Shown: positions 10,983 through 22,435 of the stretch, piece after piece | Layout of the letters: the number at the start of each line of letters is the position of its first letter | Position numbering within the stretch: the first letter of the stretch is position 1 | Origin: Wurfbainia villosa | Lineage: Eukaryota > Streptophyta > Magnoliopsida > Zingiberales > Zingiberaceae | Assembly (NCBI GenBank): GCA_025175895.1 | Contig: CM045998.1 | Location: forward strand, 14,245,153-14,309,152 | Direction: 5' to 3' | DNA: 64,000 nt | Made by a program: the position numbers and the translations under genes | The notes under the pieces: generated by a model | What the model was told of the DNA's origin: nothing | What the model saw: only the letters and a program-made list of their open reading frames with translations | Databases searched by the model: none

Positions 10983-10998
10983 TGGTATCAGAGCCACG
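10983..10998 (+). other. Primer-binding site of element A (tRNA-iMet)
   Basis: tggtatcagagccacg starts 3 bp after the LTR end and is complementary to the 3' end of initiator-Met tRNA. The LTR itself carries another copy of its first 12 bases 38 bp upstream. Confidence 0.85.
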
Positions 10999-12032
10999 AT
11001 TTTCGATTTTGTGTGTTTAGGATTCGGTTACTTTTATGCACTTTTCATATATTATATGTGTCGAATAATAGTAGGATGTGCGTAGGTTAACTTTTTGGTT
11101 GCAGACATAGGATCCAACTATTATGGTCATATGTGTGTATGTGATTGTATGCATGTAATTATATATTTTTTGAATCCTCGGGGTTGACGAGGCTAGTATT
11201 TAATTTTGTAATTAAGTAAGGCATTGTTTAGCCACTCATTTTATTTTAGTTTACTTTTGACCTAGATTTCATGTACACTCCTTCATGGAGTATAGGATCG
11301 ATGGATGTAAATTAAAATAGTTAGTCTCGGCTCGGATCTCCGGATAGCTCGTACATGGCATAGGGAGGAGCGGACGAGATGGCGATACGATAGGAGGCAT
11401 ATTGGAGACAAAAGCCATAATAGTTGGAAAATATTTCTTTTTCATATTTATTGCTTATTGTTTGATATGCATGTCGTAGGCTAGAAAATTCCTCAATTTT
11501 AAATTACTAAGTGGGAGAGGGATATTTTTATAAATTCCCACGGCCTCCATTACGATTTGACATGTGATGCAAACAAACTTGCACATCGGCTCTGAGTGCC
11601 TTCCTCCCCATCGGATGAGTTTATTTGTGGATCACAAGGTCGAATATGGTTATAGGAAATTATTAAGGAGCGTGTGTACTTCATCATCGGAAGGCACATA
11701 GCCCGAGATAATTACCTTAGTACCGAGTAATGGTGAACACTTAGATACAAATATAAATATTCTTCCCATCGGAGTCACTACTTTTATTTGTAGGGCCGAA
11801 GAGGAACCAACTATTAATTTTATTTGTCAAAAAGTTAGGTTGACAAGATAGTAAAATTAATGGGTGAAACCTCCTCTTACAAATGTAGAATTCTTATACG
11901 TCCACACTATCGTGGCATACGATATTCTCGGTGTTTTGAGGTGTTGGTTGATTTTAAAATTTTATTGTTTGAGGAATCAATAATTTTTTGAAATCTAATA
12001 TTTTGATCTATATGATTCTTAGGTTTTTCAAA
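10999..12032 (+). other. Untranslated leader of element A
   Basis: About 1 kb between the primer site and the gag start, with no open frame of note. Usual for large plant Copia elements. Confidence 0.6.
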
Positions 12033-12880
12033 ATGACTTTCAACCCGCTTGTTGTGATACTGAAAGAAAATAAACTTACTGGACTCAATTATGTTGATTG
12101 GAAGAGGAATCTTGATATTGTCTTAACTGTTGAGGAATATAAATATGTACTCCTCGAAGAGTGTCCTTCTAAGCTTGCGGATGATTCTGGGGAAAAGGAG
12201 AAGGAGAGTTATAAGAAGTGGATTAAGGCTGATGAGATGGCGCGATATTACATTTTGACATCTATGTCAAATGTACTACAACATCAGCATCAAGTCATGC
12301 CCACTGCTTATGACATGATGCTCAATCTCAAAGAGCTTTTCGGACACTAGAATCGAGATGCTAAGCAGGAAGCCATGAGGAACTTGATGACGACCACCAT
12401 GATCGAGGGAACACCCGTGAGGGATCATGTTCTCAAGATGATGACTCATTTGAATGAGTTGGAAGTCCTCGGAGGTAAGATGGATGGGGAAACCCAGGTC
12501 GATATCATTCTCCAGTCTCTACCTAGGAGTTTTGAGTAGTTTCGCCTGAACTACAACATGAATAAAAGGTTGTATTCGTTGGCGGAGCTTCTGACAGAAC
12601 TCCACGCGGAAGAGGGGCTATTTCGTCAGAGTGCTCAGGCACAGGCCATGGTTGCCCAAAAGGTTTTTACTTCTAAGCTGATAGGCAAAAAGAAGAAGAA
12701 ACAAGCTGGGGCAAAGGTGGCGGGAGGAACTCAGGGAGGAGTGAAGAAGCCGAAAGGCAAGTGCTTCACTTGCAAGCAGACTGGACACTGGAAGAAGGAC
12801 TGCCCCAACCGGAAGAAGAACAAAGGTATATCTTTTGGTCTAGTCGTTAAAACATATTTAGCGGTGTTATCTACCGGCAC
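12033..12880 (+). pseudogene. gag: Element A gag (Copia), two in-frame stops
   Basis: Encodes the capsid/nucleocapsid protein that packages element RNA. The start ATG at 12033 (MTFNPLVVILKENKLTGLNY) is chosen because it opens the conserved LTG.NY.DWKRN gag motif. Next come the central helical region and a zinc knuckle CX2CX4HX4C (CFTCKQTGHWKKDC, 12762-12803) after a Lys-rich stretch. Two TAG stops interrupt it, at 12348-12350 (after ELFGH) and about 12537-12539 (after PRSFE). Both sit where Gln is expected, so CAG to TAG is the likely change. Otherwise the frame is intact, so the element is fairly young. Confidence 0.9.
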
Positions 12881-14256
12881 CTGGTGTGTAGATACGGGAG
12901 CCACTGATCATGTCTGTAATACTTTGCAGGGGTTCCAGGAAACCAGACGACTAGCTGAGGGGGGAGATTACCATATACTTGGGTGATGCCACAAAGGTGG
13001 CGGCTGTTGCAGTGGGAGATGTTTATTTATCTTTTGAGAAGAATAAAGTTTTGGTTCTTAAAAATTGCCTTTATGTACTTTTATTTAGAAAGAATTTGAT
13101 TTCGGTTTCTAAATTGTTTATGGATGGATACTCTATTTCTTTTAATGATAGAGTTGTTATAAAAAAGAATAGGGAGATTATCTATTCTGGTGAATTGATA
13201 GGAAATTTGTATATACTTGAACCAAAAGCTCCCACGATGCAAATAGAAGTGAATAGCTCATCTTCTAATTCCAATAAGAGAAAAGAACCTTCGAAGATGA
13301 ACCAAACGTATCTTTGGCATCTAAGGCTTGGTCACATTAACCTAAGCAGAATTCAAAGGTTGATAGCTGATGGACCTCTGAGTTCATTAGTGGTGGAAGA
13401 CTTCCCAACCTACGAGTCCTTCTTGGAAGGTAAAATGACCAAGAGGCCTTTCAAGGCCAAGAGGTATAAAGCCAAAGATGTGTTGGAATTGGTTCATTTT
13501 GATGTGTGTGGTCCTATGTCTATCCAGGATAGAGGTGATTTTGAATATTTCATCTCCTTTATAGACGATTATTCAAGGTATGGATATATTTACTTGATGC
13601 GCCACAAGTCTGAATGCTTTGACAAGTTCAAAGAATTCAATGCTAATGTGGAGAAACGTCAAGGTAAAAGTATCAAGACGCTACGATCTGATCGTGGTGG
13701 TGAGTACCTCTTGGGAGAGTTTAGGAATTACTTATCAGAGGCTGGGATTCAATCCCAATTGTCTGTACCTAGCACACCCCAGCAGAATGGTGTAGCAGAG
13801 CGAAGGAATAGAACTCTTATGGAGATGATTAGATCAATGATGAGTTATTCTGAGTTGTCAGATTCGTTCTAGGGATATGCTCTAGATACGACAGTGTATA
13901 TTCTGAACTTGGTTCCATCTAAATCAGTGCCTTCTACTCCCACAGAATTGTGGACTAGGCAAAAGCCTAGTCTGAGACATATTCGGATTTGGGAGAGTCC
14001 AACACATATGCTGAAGGCAGATGATGGTAAGTTGGAACCTCGTATAGAAGTGTGCATGTTCGTTGGTTGTCCTAGAGGAACGAAAGGTGGTTTGTTTTAT
14101 AGTCCTAGAGATCAAAGGGTGATCATCAGCATGAATGCTAGATTTCTAGAGGAAGACTATGTGATGAACCACAAGCCCATGAGTAAGATTGTTCTGGAGG
14201 AATTGAAAGGGGAAGTCACTACTTCAGTACCACCGGTACAAGAGGATATACCATAA
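12881..14256 (+). pseudogene. pol: Element A protease and integrase, frameshifted
   Basis: The aspartic protease motif WCVDTGATDHVCN is at about 12882-12920. A run of six G at 12958-12963 shifts the frame by +1 relative to the expected sequence. The GAG-pre-integrase/zinc domain follows (LWHLRLGHINL, 13312-13345), but its Cys pair is degraded to YESFLEGK (C to Y and C to F). The integrase core keeps its catalytic residues in HFDVCGPM (about 13498), RSDRGGEY (about 13687) and NGVAERRNRT (about 13789). A TAG at 13870 stands where Trp is expected (SF.GYALD). The integrase C-terminal region ends at a TAA near 14256. Confidence 0.9.
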
Positions 14257-15441
14257 GTCATTACACCGCATGTCACAGAGGATACACAGGTGATACCTCA
14301 TCGTAGTGGGAGGGTTGTGAGATAGCCTGATAGATTCATGTTCTTGGGAGAATCTTCTGATTTGGTCCCTGGCGAACATGAACTTGATCCCTGGACATAT
14401 GACGAGGCAATCCAAGATAAAGATGCGGTATCTTGACAAAGTGCAATGAATGCTGAGATTGAATCTATGGATTCGAATCAAGTCTGGGAGCTAGTAGAAT
14501 CACCCAATGGTGTAAAAACCATTGGATGCAAGTGGATCTACAAAAGAAAGAGAGGAATAGACGGGAAGGTTGAGACCTTCAAAGCAAGACTTGTTGTGAA
14601 GGGGTATACTCAGAAAGAGGGTATCGATTATGAGGAGACATTTTCGTCGTTAGTCATGCTTAAGTCTATCCGGATTCTCTTAGGTATTGCTACTCATATG
14701 GATTATGAGGTATGGCAGATGGATGTCAAGACATCTTTCCTTAATGGAAGTCTTGAGGAAAACATCTATATGAAACAACCAGAGGGATTCATTGCAAAGG
14801 GCAAAGAGCATCTTGTGTGCAAGCTTAATCGATCCATTTATGGATTGAAGCAAGCTTCGAGATCTTGGAACATCCGCTTTGATGAGGTAATCCAGTCTTA
14901 TGGATTTATTCAAAGTCCAGATGAGTCTTGTGTATACAAGAGATGTGACGGAAACGTAGTGATATTTCTTGTACTTTACGTAGATGACATTTTGTTAATT
15001 GGCAATAATGTCAAGGTGTTATCGAACGTAAGGGTATGGTTGTCCAAACAGTTTGACATGAAGGACTTGGGAGAAGTGGGACACATCCTTGGGATCAAGG
15101 TTATAAGGGATCGCAGGAAAAGGATGTTGTGCTTATCTCAAGCTTCATACATAGACACCATTATGGATCGTTTTAGCATGCAAAACTCCAAGAAAGGTTT
15201 TCTACCTTTCAGGCATGGAGTTCCTTTATCTAAGGAGATGTGTCCTAGAACATCTAAGGAGATAGAGGAGATGAAGGCAGTTCCTTATGCTTCAGCAGTA
15301 GGAAGCCTCATGTATGCGATGCTATATACGAGATCGGATATCTGCTTTGCCGTGGGCATGGTTAGCAGATATCAAAGTAATCCAGGACAGGGACATTGGA
15401 CTGCAGTAAAGCATATATTGAAGTACCTGAGAAGGACTAGG
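14257..15441 (+). pseudogene. pol: Element A reverse transcriptase, interrupted
   Basis: Copies element RNA into DNA. The linker to 14445 has TAG and TGA stops where Gln and Trp are expected. From 14446 the frame is open, with CKWIYKRKRG, FKARLVVKGYTQ, VWQMDVKTSFLNG, SIYGLKQASRSW and the catalytic LYVDDILLIG at about 14970-15000. The thumb region follows (MKDLGEVGHILGIKV). At 15441 a solo LTR interrupts the gene just after ILKYLRRTR; the RNase H part resumes at 16527. Confidence 0.92.
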
Positions 15442-16521
15442 TGTTGGTGCAGGGGCACTAGATAATCGAACCTGTGTTTTGATTATGGCAAAGACACAAA
15501 GTTAAGTTTACATCGTTATCTCACGAGCTAAATCGAGTATGCAGAAAAGTACTAAAGCTAGAGCTGAAGGCTAGCGACACCCGGAGGAAGCCGCGGTGGT
15601 CGAGCAACACTCGAGTGACTTCGGAGGGAGCCGAAGGAATCGAGTGGAAGGCTGGAAGCGAAAGCGACACAGTAAGTATCGAGGTAAGCTCGTGTGAGTG
15701 AGAGATGGTAAGGTCGTGTCCTTTGTACGGGGACGATCATAGGCGGCGATCTGACTAAGACTTCTTGTGGAAGGTCTATGTCGAGATCGGACGGTTAGAA
15801 ACCATCGTATTTATCATTTTCCGAGCTAATCTCTCACTGCAGGGAAGTGGGCCAGCCGGGTCATGATCACTGGACATTGGGCGGATCGATGCTCATCGGT
15901 CGACTGATGGGAGTCATCAGTTGACTGATGGTGACGAATCAGCCTTTACGCTAGGTTAAAATGGATAAGGTTTGACGCGGCCACTTCGCGATAAAAATTA
16001 TACAACTTCGTGATCTGTTCCAAAAAAAGAGGAGACATATTCAGAGGCCAAAATCTATAAAAGGAGGGGAGGATTCCAACTTCAAATCACATCAAGTTTA
16101 TTCATCAAGTGCTCCTACAACGCCAATGCTCCAACACCGTTATAACACCGACGCGACAATAAGTTCAGATCTTCTTCATCGGCATCAGCATCTAGTAATA
16201 TATTTTGATATTGTATTCGTTATTTTTATTCGTAACGAGGTCAGGTAGGCTTGTTGCCTCATCCTCGTACATTCGGTTTTGTGATCATTGTCTCCTACCT
16301 CCAACGAGGAGGAGACGTTATAGTGCTTTGCCCTCCGTACGCGGTCTAGGACCGATAGGGCCTTTGAGTAGCAACCGCTGGGTTGTGAACCAAGTAAAAA
16401 TAAACGTGTCTCTTTATTTTTCGCTGATCTTACACATTTAATTATGTACTCGAACGAAACGTTGAAAAGATTTACGATCGCTATTCACCCCCCCCCTCTA
16501 GCGACGCTTCTCGATCCAACA
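15442..16521 (+). mobile_element. Solo LTR (SIRE-like family), 1080 bp
   Basis: Begins tgttggtgcaggggcac and ends cgatccaaca, flanked by ctagg (15437-15441 and 16522-16526) inside the pol gene of A. Near its end is ctattcaccccccccctctag (16481-16501), shared with the D, F and H LTRs. It carries a palindrome pair at 15895 and 15916 (21 bp apart) and a TATA box, ctataaaagg (about 16055-16064). No internal region remains. Confidence 0.92.
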
Positions 16522-16526
16522 CTAGG

Positions 16527-17041
16527 GATTATATGCTAGTTTACCAGGCAGACCAATTACTCCCTGTGGGTTACACAGATTCCAACTTCCAATCAGATAG
16601 GGATAACAGTAAATCTACCTCAGGTTTTGTATTTACTTTGGGAGATGGAGCCATTGTATGGAGGAGTGTCAAGCAGAAATGTGTGGCGGACTCTACCATG
16701 GAAGTTGAGTATATGGCAGCCTCTGAGGCGGCCAAAGAAGTTGTGTGGCTCAGGAACTTCTTGATGGACTTGGATGTGATTCTTGGTTTTCCCAGAACTA
16801 TCACAATTTATTGTGATACTAGTGGTGCAGTTGCAAACTCGAAGGAACCACGAGCACATAAGGCAAGTAAACACATAGAGCGCAAGTACCACCTTATACG
16901 AGAAATCATAAAGAGAGGAGAAGTTGTTGTGGCCAAGATTACATCAGAGGATAACCTGACAGATCCTTTCACTAAGGCCCTTCCAGCGAGAGCTTTTGAT
17001 AGGTATGTGGAGGGAATGGGAATCAGATGTATGGCAGTTTG
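16527..17041 (+). pseudogene. pol: Element A RNase H domain, 3' part of pol
   Basis: Removes template RNA during reverse transcription. After the solo LTR the frame runs to a TGA at 17039-17041. It shows GYTDSNFQSDRDNSKS, GAIVWRSVKQKCVADST, EYMAASEAAKEVVWLR, IYCDTSGAVA and SKHIERKYHLIRE, the standard Copia RNase H pattern with its acidic residues. The domain itself is uninterrupted. The polypurine tract aagtgggagatt follows at about 17066. Confidence 0.92.
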
Positions 17042-17063
17042 AGGACAGCATAGTCTTTTAGTA

Positions 17064-17075
17064 TAAGTGGGAGAT
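17064..17075 (+). other. Polypurine tract of element A
   Basis: The purine-rich ataagtgggagat directly before tgttgggatg is the plus-strand primer site of Copia elements. Confidence 0.75.
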
Positions 17076-18654
17076 TGTTGGGATGTATATTGAAAAGTCT
17101 ATCTTTTGTATGAACATCTTTATTTTGAAATAAGAATCACATGATCATTGTTTGCATATTTATGGTTATGCATATTGTCTAATATATTATATTGTAGATA
17201 ACATGGTGTATAGTGTCACACGGGAGATCATGTTATCAGTTCCTTGTAAAGTATAAGTAAAGGCTCACAACCAAGATGGTTATGGACAAACCATTGGAAT
17301 GGTTGTAGTGTGATTTGGTATTGGTTTGTCTTGACCATAGAATTATACTAGTACACTTTATGTGTATTGAGTATGACCGACTTAGAGGTGATTCGATTTA
17401 TTGCTGACTACATAATCGAATCGGACCTCAGATATTATGTTGTACATGCTCTTAATCCCGATATAATAACGGGCACATATACTTAGTATTCATTTCTTTG
17501 ATTTACCAATGGACAATATTTATAGAGTAAATCGATAGACTCGATAAGTTGAAAAATGGTATTATTTATATGGTGTGTCGTTGATTATAGGAGGAAACTG
17601 TATCCTATATATTAGAATGATGATGTCCCCTTGAGGAGCTCATAAGGTTCATCATGTAAACCTTGCAGGTGGACTTGGTCCAGCATGATGATAAGGTTGA
17701 GTGGTACTACTCATGGAGTTAGATGTTGATTAATTAATTGTCAGTAAATTAATTAATTGACGAACATTCGAGATCTTAAACACAGAGAGATAAATGTATA
17801 AATAATATATGGAGCCCATATTAACTTATGGGGGTTAGTGAGGTAGATCAATGATAATCCTCTAGTGGAATGGATTATCATTAATGGATCGGACTTTATG
17901 TGGGCTTGATCCATTGGGTGGCCAAGATCCAACTCCTCCTCATGGTCCCTATTGTAGCCTATTAAAACCTCATAGAGCCTAGATCCGATGGTGAAAAATG
18001 AAACTCTAGATCCGACGGTGGAGATCAAATCTCTAGATCCAAAGGTGGAGATTAAATCTTTAGATTCGACGGTGGAGATTAAATCTCTAGATCCGACGGT
18101 GGAGATTAAAAGGAGGTATGGATGAAATCTATAAAAGGGGAGCCAAGGCTTGGGCGGCACAAGGGTTGAGAGATTCTAGGGTTTGCTCTCCTTGGCTTGG
18201 GCAGCAAGAAACTCAAGGGGATTAGGGTTTGGGGTTGGCAGCAACAAGAGGTAAGGCTTTTGTTTTTTTCATCCTTCCTCTTGGCCAGCTCTAGGGCATC
18301 CTCTTCCTTGGGTTTGAGCGGTGCCTCATCCCTTTTCTCCTTCATCCTTTGGCCGGCAAATCCTTTCCCACTCCTTTGGCTGGCGGACACCAAGTTGGAG
18401 CTTGGTGGTTGGTGCAAGTGAGGAGAAGAAGAGTTTTGTTTTATAATCTTCCTTTGTTCGGGGTGAATAAAGAAAGGAAGATTGGTGATCTAGGAGGCTT
18501 CGACTTTTGGAAGATCGTCGCCCACACGACGTCCAAAAGGAGAAAGGACATACAATAGAAGATCGAGAGGTATAATGCTTGTTTATATTCTTTTGTATTA
18601 TGTCTATAATTGTTTTCAATTATATGCATGTATGTTTTGTTATGTGGCTAATTT
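17076..18654 (+). repeat. 3' LTR of element A, first segment
   Basis: Matches the 5' LTR (9054-10690) with few substitutions. It is interrupted after ggctaattt by element E, with duplication aattt (18650-18654 and 37789-37793). The rest is at 37794-38084. Confidence 0.92.
17980..18112 (+). repeat. 27-bp minisatellite, 5 units
   Basis: Same array as at 9957-10142 but two units shorter. LTRs are identical at insertion, so the difference arose since A inserted, or during template switching. The TATA box tataaaag follows at about 18131. Confidence 0.88.
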
Positions 18655-19551
18655 TGTCATGCCCCGAGAGCACGCCGAGCCGAAAATCAAACGGACGACA
18701 TCTCCCCTGTACGTGGAAACATTTCGGGTTAATACAAGGCCCGTAGGCCCACAATAACAATAATATATATATATGAAATCAAAAACTACACAAGACACAG
18801 CGGAAACATACTACAATCTCACAAACGACAACACACATGCATACCGGTATGACTAACACCGACTCAGGACACCATAATAAAATCAGAAAAAAAGAAAAGG
18901 GATACAAAATCAATAGTCACAACTACAATCATCACATAAAACAAATCCATAACGGAATACAAATGAGAACACCAAAAATTCGGACTCTCGGAGTTGAGAT
19001 GAGATGATGCCACAATGTGCTCCAAGTCCATCACGGTTTGCCACTGCTACTCCGGGCGATGTAAAACCTGTGGTCCATGCGGGGTGGTGAGTAAAACTCA
19101 GCAGGTAATAGAAAATATATATATATGTAATATCACATGTATTTCGACAACATAATCTAGATGTACAACAGGTATATCAGCATAGTATATAAATACAAGC
19201 ATATACCGTCTAACTGAAATGAATAACATAAAATGCAGACATACCTGAAGTCTACCACGCTACTCTGATCCAACCTGAACATATATCAAACATATATATA
19301 TATATATATAACAGGAAGAGTAGATCAACTCAAAATATACTCTAGCTATAGGTCAAGGTATCTAATGGTCTGTCCAACACATACCAATCTCTGACACAAT
19401 CGTATAACAAATGCAAGAGACATGCATGAATATGATGTCCACCCAAATGCAGCAAGCATAGTACAAACAAATGCAACATCACAATAATCATATATATATA
19501 TAGACTGTATCCATATATATATTAATCTCAACCATCCATATATATATATAT

Positions 19552-20034
19552 AGTCTATTATGACACTTTCTTAATGACACATGTTTTATAGTGTAGTTAT
19601 AAATATTTTATAATGACATTTATTAAAAATAATTACTGTTTTAAAAAGCAATGTCAAATTAAATCACTTATAATGACATTTTAAAAAATTGTCATGATAT
19701 TAATAAAAATATTAACATGGATTTAATACTATTGCTAGGTTTTTTTCTTCAATCATCAACTCCCAGCCATCGCCAACCAAGCTCAACGCCGCCCTTTCCT
19801 CTCAACCTTCGGACTACTATATTTTTTCAGCACCGACACCACTGCCTCGACGTTGCTGTCGACATGCATCTCCTCAATGCCGGTGGCCTATCGCAATCGC
19901 CTTCTCGGCGTTTCGTGCTTTCCGTCCTTAGCTTCGTCACAACTTCTCAACGACGGCGACCGCAGTCGCCGATGTCTACCACGCCCAAGGACCAACTTCC
20001 GACATTGTGTATGTGGCGCTTCGCCATAACTACG
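19552..20034. other. Left subterminal region and unrecognised leader
   Basis: From 19552 to about 19716 the sequence is AT-rich with repeated aatgacatt motifs, as in CACTA subterminal regions. From 19717 a frame (MDLILLLGFFLQS...) runs to 20073 and is rich in Ser, Pro and Arg. I do not recognise it; it could be a 5' UTR or another captured piece. Confidence 0.4.
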
Positions 20035-21785
20035 AGGAGGAGGAACAATCATAGGAAGAAGAAGAAGATGTAGACATCATTGGTGATGAGGATGAAATGG
20101 CAGATTTTATTGTTGACGAAGAAGATGTTGATGAGACTAGTGTGGTTTCAAGGTGTGATACATTTCTGCTTGTTGGAAATTTCTATGTACTCTCTTGTAT
20201 TTTTCACTCCTTTCTAAATGTTTTTGGAATGCTGACTTATGACAGAAAGAAAAAGCTAAAGAAAAAGAAGCTAGACCAAGCCCTAGAGTTTCATCGTCTA
20301 CTTTACAAGCAGCGCATGAGATATTTGGTGATGTCGATGAGCTTCTAATGCTCCAGAAGTAAAGCCTTGCCTCTAGTGTTGGCGATGGTAGTTGGGGTGA
20401 AAAGGAGCTGGAGGATGAGTTTGAACCTTTTATTCTTTCAGAGAAGTATATGACCCTAAAGGATGACATTATACGAGAAACAGATGTACCCGAAAGAATT
20501 CAGGCAACAAACTTCACTGCCAGTGTTTAAATTTTCTTATTGTTGCATGATCAATTACCTTATTTCAGATTACTAAATATCTACTGATAGTCGACTTTCT
20601 TTACTTTGCAGCTAGCTGAAGATATTACTGAGTCACATCCAACATATGATAAGAGTATAGAAGAGGAGAGTACCTGGATTTACAACCAACTTACAAATGG
20701 TGGTATCTCTCCTCTATTTGGTTATGACTAATTTCTCAAAGAAATAAACAAAGAGGAAATTGGAAATGTATTGACAATGATGCATGTGCAGAAGCTTGTT
20801 GTAGGTTTTATTTGGGATAGTTTGAATTATGTATCTCGAGGGATTTTGAAAAGATGGAATACTCTATTGTATTTTTTTTTAGGTTCCTTTCATTAGCATG
20901 TATCGCAAGGAGTTGTTTCATAGCCTTTTGAAGGATTCTGATGCCAGCATGCAAGAGAGTGACATTACTCCAAAGATGAAATTTCACAAGGTAGTTGATA
21001 ACTAATTCTGGGTGTATCTTTTATGCAAATAGTTTAGAGATCAAATATATTCTTAGAGCAATCTCAATTGTTATTCAAGTTCTTTGGGCAGTTCAAACCT
21101 TGACAAAAAGTGGTTGTTGCTTCAAAAAAGGAAGAATGCCCTTCAATCCTACTATAACAAATGTTTTGAAGAAGAAGCCCAGAGAATTGATAAGAATCTA
21201 GACATGGTTGAATCAATAGCTTTTTAAATCAGTCACTGAGGCATTAAGGGATCCAAAATCAGAAAGAGAGGTTGATGATATTGATGCAAAGTTCAATCTA
21301 CATTTTCCACTCGGTGAAGTTGATATGGAGGATGGGCAATCTAAGAAACCAAAGAGAAAATCATTGTATAGTATGTGCCACAAAGCTGGGGTTTGGGAAG
21401 TTGCCAACAAATTTGGTGCAAATTTTGAACAATTTGGTCTACTTCTCTCATTAGAAAAGGCAATTTATTTATTTACTTTTTTTTTTCTAATTTTATTTTC
21501 TAAACAAGTCAAAGATGTGTGTGTGTGCTATATTTTGGTAGAATTGTTTGGTGGAATTGTCGTTCATCATTTAGTTGGTGACTTCTCACCAAACAAGTTC
21601 ATATTGATGGAGGTTATTTTGTGTTTCTTCCATAACAAAAGCGTATTAATTTTTGTGAAAGAGGTTTTGTTATTATTTTTTTTACATTTTTCTTTTTTTT
21701 ATTTCCTTCCAACAAATATCAGATGAATTGAAAGATGGAAAAGAAACATATGAGGAAATAGAATCAACACGCATCATCAAGTAGT
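20035..21785 (+). pseudogene. SPT6: Captured fragment of transcription elongation factor SPT6
   Basis: SPT6 is a nuclear histone chaperone that travels with RNA polymerase II. Separate exon-like blocks match its N-terminal half. The first is an acidic region, DEMADFIVDEEDVDE (about 20085-20152, donor at 20153). The second, in a shifted frame, has AHEIFGDVDELL and LEDEFEPFILSEKYM (20246-20503). Then come EEESTWIYNQL (20612-20760), INKEEIGNVL.MMHVQKL, VPFISMYRKE (from 20883), WLLLQKRKNALQSYYNK (about 21100), SEREVDDIDAKFNLHFP (21260-21310) and KAGVWEVANKFG...QFGLLLSLEK (to 21458). DELKDGKETYEE starts near 21722. Intron-like gaps with GT/AG edges remain, so capture was from DNA, not mRNA. A TAA after LMLQK, a TAA near 21225 and frameshifts make it non-functional. 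Plant SPT6 is over 1,500 residues; only part is here. Confidence 0.87.
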
Positions 21786-21903
21786 AATCTGCATATTTCT
21801 ATTTCTCGTCATCCATCTATATGGATAAGGTTTGTTTAATTTCTTTTTTATTATCTGTTTTACACATCTTCAAACTTTTATTTCTTTTCTACTTTTATGC
21901 AGA

Positions 21904-22095
21904 TTCGATGCTCTGTTTTGATCAAAAGTTTATTTGATTCAAGAAAGATTGTGGCAAAAGGAGTGTTTCATAGTATGAATCCAAATACTATAGTAGGGGG
22001 ACAGACACTAAGACCAAATTAGTGTGAAGTACAAGTATAAGTTGTCCTAGAATTAGAAAAGAGTTTAATTAGACCTTATGAACTTTTACAGAGGT
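21904..22095 (+). pseudogene. Possible fragment of a CACTA-associated domain (DUF8039-like)
   Basis: One frame reads SLFDSRKIVAKGVFHSMN, then VGGQTLRPN, a stop, CEVQV and SLIRPYELLQRFED. The pattern V.AKG....P...V....L....WV.V.V....L..P is one I associate with a domain in plant CACTA-derived proteins (DUF8039). The match is from memory and short. If right, it is a remnant of the element's own gene beside the captured host pieces. Confidence 0.3.
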
Positions 22096-22169
22096 TTGAG
22101 GATACACTTAGAAGAATGATAACTTGCCTTATCATATTGTATAATTTTAATCTTTAGTTGGAATATTAT

Positions 22170-22435
22170 TAATTTTTATATTAATCTTGCTTTTATAATT
22201 TTTAATAAATATATAATGTATTTTTAGTTAACAGTAAGCAAAGATTACTATTAGGTTCATATGGAATGATACTTTACATCTTTTTGTGTGGTATAATATT
22301 CATTCTTTATCATTATTTCTATTTACTTTGCATGTTTATTATTTTATTTTAGTACTAATAAAAATATATCCATTGTATTTGTAGGTGACAGGTATATGAA
22401 TTTTTGTGGACCAATATTATGGTTGAAGATGATAT
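22170..22435 (+). repeat. Internal direct repeat, copy 1
   Basis: Contains aacagtaagcaaagattact, a pyrimidine-rich stretch, ccattgtatttgtaggtgac and aatattatggttgaagat. A second copy with scattered changes lies at 24463-24725. Each ends in an intron-acceptor-like tatttgtag followed by gtgacaggta. Confidence 0.7.

Noticed and set aside
10983..10998. tRNA gene suggested by tRNA-Met-like sequence
   Set aside because: Only 12-16 bases complementary to the tRNA 3' end are present at LTR borders. These are primer-binding sites; no cloverleaf.
20035..21785. A functional host SPT6 gene
   Set aside because: Only part of the N-terminal half is present, with frameshifts and stop codons, and the whole segment lies in an insertion inside a retrotransposon LTR.
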